In this document: positions 34,879 through 42,162 of the stretch, piece after piece
How the letters are laid out: every line of letters begins with the position of its first letter
Numbering within the stretch: the first letter of the stretch is position 1
Origin: CAYJGN01 sp964369635
GTDB taxonomy: Bacteria > Bacillota > Clostridia > Oscillospirales > Ruminococcaceae
Direction of reading: 5' to 3'
DNA length: 64,000 bases
Assembly (NCBI GenBank): GCA_964369635.1
Contig: CAYJGN010000002.1
Coordinates: 30,043 to 94,042, forward strand
Notes under the pieces: model-generated
What the model was told of the DNA's origin: nothing
Databases searched by the model: none
Seen by the model: the letters and a program-made list of their open reading frames with translations, nothing else
Translations under genes and position numbers: made by a program

Positions 34879-36237
34879 ATGAAACCTCTTATTTCAAAAA
34901 ACCAAACATTTCAAGCAGAGATTTTCGATGTTACAAACGAAGGTCTTGGTGTTTGTAAAATAGATGATATTATATGTTTTGTTCCCCTATGTGCAGTTGG
35001 TGATAGGATAAATGGCAAGGTTGTTTCGGTGAAGAAAAATTTTTGCTATGGGATAGCTACTGAATATATCGAGCGTGGAGAGACGAGCGAAAATCCTGAC
35101 TGCCCTTATTTTGGTCGATGTGGTAGCTGCGTATTCGCCCACCTTAAATATACCGAAGAGCTTCGAATAAAAGATGCCTATCTCCGCCGAGTTATCAGTC
35201 GCGCTGTTGAAAATACCCCAGTTTTTCTGCCTATAACCAAAGCGCCCGAAACAACCCACTACCGAAACAAGGGAATTTTTCCTTTTCAAATGGAAAACGA
35301 CAGAGTTTTCTGGGGGTTTTACGGGAGGCGCAGCCATAGGATAGTTCCGTGTGAGAGCTGTCTTCTGCACCCGACAATTTTTTCTGATATCGCAAACTTC
35401 ACAGCAAATTTTTTAGAGAAAAACAAAATTGATATTTATAACGAGGAGGACGGCAGAGGAGTATTTCGCCACCTCTTTTTAAGACAACTAAGCAATAAGC
35501 TCGCTGTATGCATTGTTGCAACAAAAAACGACGATATATTTTCGCAATATGGAAACGAGCTTTTTTCGCAGTTTTCAGAGGTTGCATCACTGCATATAAA
35601 TATAAATAACAGGCGTGATAACCTCCTTCTGACTGAAAAAATAATAAAACTGCGCGGTGACGATTATCTCACCGAAACCCTTTGCGGCAAAGATTTTCTA
35701 ATCTCTCCCCTCTCATTTTTCCAGATAAATACAGCCGCCACCGAGCTTTTATACAATAGAGTTTTAGAGTTTTTAGATGGCATTTCGGGAGAGCTATTAA
35801 TTGATCTTTTCTGCGGCACTGGAACTATTGGAATCTGCCTATCGAGCCACTTTAAGAAAATTATCGGCGTTGAAATAAACAAAACCGCTGTTGAAAACGC
35901 CATCAAAAATGCAAAGTTAAATGGAGTGGATAATGCGCAGTTTATAGCAGAGGATGCTGAAATTGTTGCAAGTAAGCTTCGCGCTCAAAATATAATTCCC
36001 ACCGCTATAACCCTCGACCCACCACGAAGCGGATTAACCCCTGAACTTATAAAAACAGTCGCTTCATTTGGCGCTTTGAATATTATCTATATCTCCTGCA
36101 ACCCAAACACCTTAGCGCGCGACCTTAAAATATTTGAAGAATATAGATATACCGCTATAAAAGCGGCACCACACGACCTTTTCGCCAGAACTTCGCATAT
36201 TGAAACAGTTGTCCATCTAAAGCTGCTAACCGAATAG
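34879..36237 (+). CDS. 23S rRNA (uracil-5-)-methyltransferase, RlmD/RlmCD type
   Basis: A 452-residue SAM-dependent methyltransferase of the TrmA/RumA family. The first 60 residues form a TRAM RNA-binding domain (FDVTNEGLGVCKID). An iron-sulfur cluster motif follows, CPYFGRCGSC with a fourth cysteine near CESCLL. The catalytic domain has LIDLFCGTGTIG for SAM, TLDPPRSGL, and the nucleophile cysteine in YISCNPNTLARDL. It makes 5-methyluridine in 23S rRNA. A monocistronic start is likely, with a downstream small membrane protein gene 9 bp away. Confidence 0.92.
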   Translation: MKPLISKNQTFQAEIFDVTNEGLGVCKIDDIICFVPLCAVGDRINGKVVSVKKNFCYGIATEYIERGETSENPDCPYFGRCGSCVFAHLKYTEELRIKDAYLRRVISRAVENTPVFLPITKAPETTHYRNKGIFPFQMENDRVFWGFYGRRSHRIVPCESCLLHPTIFSDIANFTANFLEKNKIDIYNEEDGRGVFRHLFLRQLSNKLAVCIVATKNDDIFSQYGNELFSQFSEVASLHININNRRDNLLLTEKIIKLRGDDYLTETLCGKDFLISPLSFFQINTAATELLYNRVLEFLDGISGELLIDLFCGTGTIGICLSSHFKKIIGVEINKTAVENAIKNAKLNGVDNAQFIAEDAEIVASKLRAQNIIPTAITLDPPRSGLTPELIKTVASFGALNIIYISCNPNTLARDLKIFEEYRYTAIKAAPHDLFARTSHIETVVHLKLLTE

Positions 36238-36246
36238 GAGTGCATT

Positions 36247-36501
36247 ATGGATAGAAATACAAAATGCATATCAGCTTTCGTTGTTTTGTTGATGCTTATG
36301 GGATTTTTGCTATACCTATTTTTAAAAGCTTTGGTTATTGCTATTGGCGTTGTAATTGTATTAATATACCAGAGATACGCAAAACCTGCTGATGAGCGCC
36401 AAAATTCATACAAAACGCAAAAGAATATCAAAAAAAGAGCCAAAAACTACTATCTGACACAAAAAAAGCGAAAAATGCGAGATAAAACTATTTACTTCTA
36501 A
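36247..36501 (+). CDS. Small membrane protein with basic tail
   Basis: An 84-residue protein with one long or two short hydrophobic helices (about 9-42) and a very basic C-terminal half (KNIKKRAKNYYLTQKKRKMR). I do not recognise a family. GGAG stands seven bases before the ATG and the gene follows the rRNA methyltransferase stop by 9 bp, so it is likely expressed from the same transcript. The basic tail would face the cytoplasm and could touch nucleic acid or membrane lipid; no function is proposed. Confidence 0.65.
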   Translation: MDRNTKCISAFVVLLMLMGFLLYLFLKALVIAIGVVIVLIYQRYAKPADERQNSYKTQKNIKKRAKNYYLTQKKRKMRDKTIYF

Positions 36502-36577
36502 TACCAATCGTAGTAGAATATTAATAGTGTTTGCAAATTTTGACAGATTTATCATATTTGCAAAAGGAGGTGCTGTT

Positions 36578-38527
36578 ATCTATAATTTAGTAGCTGAATT
36601 TTCATCACTTCTAATATTTATCATAGCCGTTGTCGGGCTATTTACCGATAATAGCGTTATTTCTCCGCGCTATAAAGGATTAAAGCAGATGTATATTTTA
36701 GCGCTTATAACCAATATCGCTACTATATTCACCTGTTTAACAGCAAATTATTATGATGTTGTACCTGTATTTATAACCGACTTTTTCCGTACAAATTTCT
36801 TTTTCCTCTCACCTCTTTTAGCTCTTTTCTATCTTGTTTTTTCTATATCGATTGTCTACGACAAGATGGATTATGGCGAATTTTTTAAGCGGTTTTACTG
36901 GGTCTTTATCCCATATTTAATATATACAATAATTATCGTTACAAACCAGTTCCACAGGCTTGTTTTTGAAATCAGCCCAGAGCTTGGTTATATTAAAAAT
37001 TCACTAAATCGCATTTCTTATCTCATAGCATTTGTCTACCTTATAATCTCTTTGATTTTCATCTATAAACATCGAAAAAGTCCGCGAAAGAATGTTCTGC
37101 TTATCGTAATTCTAAACTTCTTTCTCTCAACTTTTATCTTCTGTATACAGATATTTTACCCGTTTATTCAAACATCAAGCCTTGCAAGTTTAAGCGGTCT
37201 TTTAGTAGTTCATTTTTATGTTTTGAGCGTCTCAAAGAGCTCAGACCCACTAACAGAACTTAATAACAGACAAACACTAACAAGCAACCTTTTGCACCTT
37301 CGCAATAACAAAGCGAGATTTTCTCTCGCAGTTTTTAGTATTCGAAACTTCAAGAGTGTTAATGAACGGTATGGTCTTGATGTTGGTGATAGCGTACTTC
37401 AAGATATTGCTCAAAGGTTGCATGGAATTCTTCCAAGTAGAAGACTTTATCGCTACTCTGGTGATGAATTTGCATACCTATCTATCGACGATAGCTCAGA
37501 GCAGTTAGATAGTCTTTTAAGAAATGTTAATAATAAATTAGCAGAACCTTTTTTAGTTTCAGATAACGAATTAACGCTCGATACTATCTATGCAAGGGTT
37601 GACTATCCTCTTTTTGGAGAAAACGTTAAAGAGATAATCTCTGCTATCGACTATTCTATCTCCACCCTTAAAAAGAACTCAGGTGAAACAAACTACTTAT
37701 ATGATCCAACCGTTCGCGATAAAATGAAACGACGACATTATATTATAGATAGGCTAAAAGAAGCAGAGGCAAACGATGGTTTTGAAGTTCACTATCAACC
37801 TATTTATAGCAGAGAAAATGATAACTTCACAATGGCAGAAGCACTTATCCGCCTAAAACCCTCAGATGAACCGTTTGTTTCTCCCGGTGAATTCATTCCG
37901 ATAGCTGAAGAGGTAGGTCTTGTTAGCCGGCTTACATATATCGTTTTAGAGAAGCTTTGCCGTGATTTTCGAGATATTTTAGATAAATATGGCGATGAGT
38001 TCCCACTAAAGTCTATTTCGATAAACTTCCCGTATGTCCACTTTTTAAAACGCGATGTAGCAGATGAAGTTTGTGAAATTTTAAATCGCTATAATATCAG
38101 CCCATCTATGATTAAGATGGAACTTACCGAGAGAACGCTCGTCTCAGATACCACCGCAACAAAAGAGATTATGGATGATTTTATAAAGCGTGGATTTGTT
38201 TTCGAGCTTGATGATTTTGGAATTGAATACTCAAACTTATCTATGTTTTTCAATATGCCTGTTGATATTATAAAGTTTGATAGAAGTCTTGTTTATGCAA
38301 CAACTTTAGATAATACGAGAAGGGCATTCTTCTTACATCTTATAAAAGCTATTAAAGAGATGGATATCAAGGTCGTTATGGAGGGGGTCGAAGAGCAAGA
38401 GCTTCTAAATTACCTAATTAGCTGTGGTTGCGACTATATTCAAGGATATGTCTTTACAAAGCCTCTCTTAAAAGATGAGTTTATAGACTTTTTACTTTTA
38501 AATAAAGATAAATCTCAACTCAAATAA
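36578..38527 (+). CDS. Membrane-anchored GGDEF/EAL cyclic-di-GMP protein
   Basis: About 650 residues. The first 215 form seven hydrophobic segments like the 7TM input domains of sensor kinases. A GGDEF domain follows with RYSGDEFAYL, first Gly replaced by Ser, so cyclase activity is doubtful. The EAL domain keeps phosphodiesterase residues: AEALIRL, SINFPYVHF, KMELTERT, LDDFGIEYS, IKFDRSLV, MEGVEEQE and QGYVFTKP. I expect cyclic-di-GMP breakdown. Start: the only canonical in-frame codon is GTG at 36527, without a ribosome site. AAAGGAGG at 36563-36570 points instead to an ATC codon at 36578, seven bases on, which begins IYNLVAEFSSLL, just before the first helix. I use ATC with reserve. Confidence 0.82.
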   Translation: MYNLVAEFSSLLIFIIAVVGLFTDNSVISPRYKGLKQMYILALITNIATIFTCLTANYYDVVPVFITDFFRTNFFFLSPLLALFYLVFSISIVYDKMDYGEFFKRFYWVFIPYLIYTIIIVTNQFHRLVFEISPELGYIKNSLNRISYLIAFVYLIISLIFIYKHRKSPRKNVLLIVILNFFLSTFIFCIQIFYPFIQTSSLASLSGLLVVHFYVLSVSKSSDPLTELNNRQTLTSNLLHLRNNKARFSLAVFSIRNFKSVNERYGLDVGDSVLQDIAQRLHGILPSRRLYRYSGDEFAYLSIDDSSEQLDSLLRNVNNKLAEPFLVSDNELTLDTIYARVDYPLFGENVKEIISAIDYSISTLKKNSGETNYLYDPTVRDKMKRRHYIIDRLKEAEANDGFEVHYQPIYSRENDNFTMAEALIRLKPSDEPFVSPGEFIPIAEEVGLVSRLTYIVLEKLCRDFRDILDKYGDEFPLKSISINFPYVHFLKRDVADEVCEILNRYNISPSMIKMELTERTLVSDTTATKEIMDDFIKRGFVFELDDFGIEYSNLSMFFNMPVDIIKFDRSLVYATTLDNTRRAFFLHLIKAIKEMDIKVVMEGVEEQELLNYLISCGCDYIQGYVFTKPLLKDEFIDFLLLNKDKSQLK

Positions 38528-38528
38528 T

Positions 38529-38570
38529 AAAACGACCGAATTTGACATTACCCTTTTCATCGGTCGTTTT
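38529..38570 (+). terminator. Terminator of the GGDEF/EAL gene
   Basis: AAAACGACCGA (38529-38539) pairs with TCGGTCGTTTT (38560-38570), followed by TT; starts two bases after the stop. Confidence 0.8.
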
Positions 38571-38595
38571 TTATATATATTTTATATAATAAAGC

Positions 38596-38630
38596 AAGGC
38601 ATAGAATAGATTTTTTCTATTCTATGCCTT
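38596..38630. terminator. Second hairpin between convergent genes
   Basis: A perfect 15-bp stem, AAGGCATAGAATAGA and its complement, loop TTTTT. It lies 70 bp past the stop of the glucosidase gene on the minus strand and can act on both strands. Confidence 0.65.
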
Positions 38631-38700
38631 TAAGATTATCATTTTATTTCACCACTGTATTATTTAGAGCTATACAATCCACAAACCTAAATCAGGCTAA

Positions 38701-40074
38701 TTATAGCTTCCTTAAATATATAAAGCTATATCCCTTTAAGGTCAGACTGCCGTTTAGATTTATAACATCAACGATAGTTTCTTCGGAAACATTATCTTCA
38801 GATGCCACTTCCAATAGTTCTCCATCGTTTGTTTCAAAGGAAACTAATTTTTCAAATTCGCCATAGAGCTTATCATTACTAAAAGTTTTGTCCTCACCTC
38901 CGATATTGACCGCCATATAAACAGTTTCACCATTATGCATACGCGATAGTAGCAGCGCTTTATTATCTATAACAACATTTTGATAGCTACCAATAGATAG
39001 CGGCAAGCTCGATTTTCGCACTTCGCAAAGTTTTGATATCAGCGCAGTTAGTCCGTTTTCCTTTGGTTTTTCAAAGTATGGTCGTAAGTTCCAGTCGCTA
39101 TCAGGGCGTTTTTCTCCCTCCTCACCCCACTCGCTGCCATAGTAGATGCATGGAATGCCCGGAATCGCAAATAGAAGCGAGTATACAAGTGGCAGATGAT
39201 TTTTATCCTTCAAAATCGAAGCGATACGTGCAACATCGTGGTTATCAACAAATGTCATTAATTGTTTCCCTCGATACAAGCACCAATCTTCGCCACCATA
39301 CTGTCTGTTTAACGAATGGGCAATCTCATAAAGATTATAGTCGTTGCAGGAGGAAAATAGCCCCTTATAACATTCATAGTTTGTACAGCTGTGAAGCATC
39401 TGTTCATTAACTATCTGATTATAGTCGCCAAACAAAACCTCACCAATAAGCGCAAAATCAGCTTTTAGTTGGCAGAGCTCACTTCGCATTCTGCGGATAA
39501 AGTCGAAATCAAGGCTATATGCAACATCAAGGCGCAAACCGTCAATATCAAACTCGCTTATCCAGTTTTTCATCTGCATAATCAGAAAATCGCAAACTTC
39601 GGGATTTTTAAGATTGAGCTTCACGAGTTCAAAATGCCCTTCCCATCCTTCATACCAAAAACCATCGTTATAATTTGAGTTTCCATCGAAACTAATTATA
39701 AACCAATCTTTGTACCTTGAATTTTCTCTATGCTCTAAAACATCTAAAAACTGCATGAAGTTTCGTCCTACATGGTTAAACACCCCATCGAGGACAATTC
39801 GAATACCGTTTTCGTGCAGCGCATTACAGACTGTTTTAAACTGCTCATTATTCCCAAGCCGCCTATCAATTTGGCTAAAATCCTTTGTGTCGTAGCCGTG
39901 GTTGTCCGACTCAAAGATGGGATTTAGAATAAGGGTATTGACCGATAAATTCTTTAGATGTGGGATAAAATCAATAACCTTTAGGATATTTCTATCTTCC
40001 GCACCCGCACCCTCTCGCACTCCACAAAATCCAAGTGGGTATATTTGATAAAAAATGCTACTTTCAAGCCACAT
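38701..40074 (-). CDS. GH13 alpha-glucosidase/amylase-family enzyme
   Basis: A 457-residue intracellular glycoside hydrolase. The four GH13 regions are clear: DGVFNH (region I), GLRLDVAY with the nucleophile Asp (II), IGEVLFGD with the acid Glu (III) and FVDNHD (IV). There is no signal peptide and no N-terminal beta domain, so it is a short member related to neopullulanase/cyclomaltodextrinase-type enzymes, cutting maltodextrins inside the cell. The C-terminal beta-sandwich runs from about 365. Convergent with the GGDEF/EAL gene. The ATG follows GGAGGTGATGC, and the promoter is at 40097-40125. Confidence 0.92.
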   Translation of the reverse strand: MWLESSIFYQIYPLGFCGVREGAGAEDRNILKVIDFIPHLKNLSVNTLILNPIFESDNHGYDTKDFSQIDRRLGNNEQFKTVCNALHENGIRIVLDGVFNHVGRNFMQFLDVLEHRENSRYKDWFIISFDGNSNYNDGFWYEGWEGHFELVKLNLKNPEVCDFLIMQMKNWISEFDIDGLRLDVAYSLDFDFIRRMRSELCQLKADFALIGEVLFGDYNQIVNEQMLHSCTNYECYKGLFSSCNDYNLYEIAHSLNRQYGGEDWCLYRGKQLMTFVDNHDVARIASILKDKNHLPLVYSLLFAIPGIPCIYYGSEWGEEGEKRPDSDWNLRPYFEKPKENGLTALISKLCEVRKSSLPLSIGSYQNVVIDNKALLLSRMHNGETVYMAVNIGGEDKTFSNDKLYGEFEKLVSFETNDGELLEVASEDNVSEETIVDVINLNGSLTLKGYSFIYLRKL

Positions 40075-40096
40075 AATGCATCACCTCCATAACTCC

Positions 40097-40125
40097 ACTA
40101 TACGCTTACTCGCTTACTTTTGCAA
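40097..40125 (-). promoter_or_regulatory. Promoter of the GH13 gene
   Basis: On the minus strand TTGCAA (40120-40125), 17-base spacer, TATAGT (40097-40102). Confidence 0.75.
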
Positions 40126-40172
40126 CAGTTATTTTAAAAGTCATTTCTTTATTATTATTTATCACAAAAACC

Positions 40173-40201
40173 TTGATTATTTCTGGAAAATTGATTAAAA
40201 T
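40173..40201 (+). promoter_or_regulatory. Promoter of the REC-GGDEF gene
   Basis: TTGATT (40173-40178), 17-base spacer, TAAAAT (40196-40201), then AGGAG and the ATG at 40241. Confidence 0.75.
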
Positions 40202-40240
40202 AGAGTAAATTGGTTTATTACAATTATGAGGAGCATTATA

Positions 40241-41986
40241 ATGCAATTACAACAGATTTTAGTCGTCGACGATAGCAAGTTAAATCAGGTTATTCTTTCA
40301 GAAATGCTTAAAAGCGAATATGAGGTGATTTGTGTCTCGAGCGGCAAAGAAATGTTTGAAAAACTCGAGGAAATTGATCCAAAACTAATTCTGCTCGATA
40401 TCATTATGCCGGGCCTTGATGGGTTTGAAGTTATTGAAAAGTTAAAAGCAAGCGATGACTATAATAACATACCTGTTATTTTTATAACTGGTATTGATGA
40501 TGCCGCAACCGAAGAGAAGGGGTTTTCGCTCGGCGCTATTGATTATATAACAAAACCTTTTAAAGATAAGGTGGTCACTGCTCGAATTCGCTCATATATT
40601 CAGCTTTATGAATTTATCCGCCAAACTGAGATACTCGGACAAAACGATGGTCTGACCGGTCTTTATAATAAAAATATGACCGAAAAGGTTATTAAAAAGC
40701 ATCTTGAAGAGGGCTCATCTCTAAAAAGTGGCGCTCTTATGATTATTGATGTTGATAACTTCAAGTCGATAAACGATAATTTCGGACATTTATATGGCGA
40801 TGCGGTACTAAAGCATCTCGGCACCGCCTTGCGCGAAATTTTTCAAAAGAGCGATGTTCTTGGTCGAGTTGGCGGAGATGAGTTTTTTGTATTTTTGCGA
40901 AACTTCGGTGAGCAATCGGTTATAGAGGCAAAAGCTGCTGAAGTTTGCGAGAACTTTGCGCGCAGCTATGAGCAAAACGGACAGGTTATTAATATATCTG
41001 CAAGCGTTGGAATTGCAACAACAGCTGACTCGAAAGATTTTGAAACGATCTATAAATATGCCGATATAGCGCTTTATAATACTAAAGCCGCCGGTAAAAA
41101 TGGGTTCAATCTTTATACTGGCAATGAGAAGTTGCACTATAAATCAGAGCGCACCTCTATAGAAAGCGAAGCTACGAGCGAAGACCCAATGGATAGCATC
41201 TCAATCTTTAAAGAGAATTTAAAAGAATATGTTTTTAATCTCGTTGAAGAGACAAAAGTTGCAGAGCAATCTATCCAGTCGATACTTAAAATGATTTCAA
41301 CTCATTTTCATTTCGACGCAGCCTCTATCTCAAAATTCGATTACCAAGAGGGATATATAAAGCATATTAAAAATTGGATGTGTGATAATCCTAAAACAAC
41401 TCCCGAGACTGAAGACCTCCCGCTTGTTCAGTTCACCGATATTTATAACCTATTTTTAAAAGAAAACCTGCTTGTTTCAAGCGAGATAAAAAATTTCGAC
41501 AAACTCGGAATAATCGCTCCCGATGATTCTATCAGCTATGCATTCTCACTTAAAAACAAGAAAATTCTACTCGGCCATATTGTTTTCACAAAATATAACA
41601 GTGAAACTCCAATGAACCCAAAGATGCGCAAAAGCCTTATTGATGTTTGTCAGCAGCTTTCAACCGTTGTTACTAATCAATTTTTGATTGAAAATTCTAT
41701 GCGCCAGAGAGATAATTTGGCAGTTGTTCTCGATAGCATAGATGATCCTGTTTATGTTGCGACTAAAGATAATTTCAAGCCGCTATTTATGAATACCGCG
41801 GCAAGAGAAGCTGATATAAAGCTGCACGGTCGCTCTTGCTTTAAAGAAGGTGCTGGTGAATGCCACGATTGTCCGCTTAAAAAAGCTATGGCTTTGGGCG
41901 GAAGCTACGAAGATGACGAGGTATATTGCAAAGAAGTTTTATGGTCAGGCTCATTTAAAGCATATATAATTCGCCATAAAAATTAA
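40241..41986 (+). CDS. Response regulator with REC, GGDEF, GAF-like and PAS-like domains
   Basis: A 581-residue cytoplasmic signalling protein. The receiver domain (1-120) has LVVDDS, the phospho-acceptor Asp in LILLDIIMPGLDGFE and the conserved Lys in ITKPFKDK. The GGDEF domain (about 135-295) has an intact active site GRVGGDEFFVF and should make cyclic-di-GMP. A GAF-like region (about 320-470) and a C-terminal PAS-like region with GECHDCPLKKAM follow; the two close cysteines could bind a metal or sense redox. No partner histidine kinase is adjacent. I chose the ATG at 40241 because AGGAG lies eight bases upstream; an ATG at 40226 overlaps the ribosome site. Confidence 0.88.
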   Translation: MQLQQILVVDDSKLNQVILSEMLKSEYEVICVSSGKEMFEKLEEIDPKLILLDIIMPGLDGFEVIEKLKASDDYNNIPVIFITGIDDAATEEKGFSLGAIDYITKPFKDKVVTARIRSYIQLYEFIRQTEILGQNDGLTGLYNKNMTEKVIKKHLEEGSSLKSGALMIIDVDNFKSINDNFGHLYGDAVLKHLGTALREIFQKSDVLGRVGGDEFFVFLRNFGEQSVIEAKAAEVCENFARSYEQNGQVINISASVGIATTADSKDFETIYKYADIALYNTKAAGKNGFNLYTGNEKLHYKSERTSIESEATSEDPMDSISIFKENLKEYVFNLVEETKVAEQSIQSILKMISTHFHFDAASISKFDYQEGYIKHIKNWMCDNPKTTPETEDLPLVQFTDIYNLFLKENLLVSSEIKNFDKLGIIAPDDSISYAFSLKNKKILLGHIVFTKYNSETPMNPKMRKSLIDVCQQLSTVVTNQFLIENSMRQRDNLAVVLDSIDDPVYVATKDNFKPLFMNTAAREADIKLHGRSCFKEGAGECHDCPLKKAMALGGSYEDDEVYCKEVLWSGSFKAYIIRHKN

Positions 41987-42049
41987 TGACTTTGTAAAAT
42001 ACTATCTTACACTGCGTTCAAATAATAGACACAAATTCATCATATAATT

Positions 42050-42079
42050 AAAATCAGATAAATTTAATTATCTGATTTT
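42050..42079 (+). terminator. Terminator of the REC-GGDEF gene
   Basis: AAAATCAGATAA (42050-42061) pairs perfectly with TTATCTGATTTT (42068-42079). Confidence 0.8.
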
Positions 42080-42162
42080 ATCATTTAACCAGTTTGTGTA
42101 AGTATATATATAAATAGATTAAACGAGACAAAATACCAAAATTATTGGAGGATGCCCCCTGA

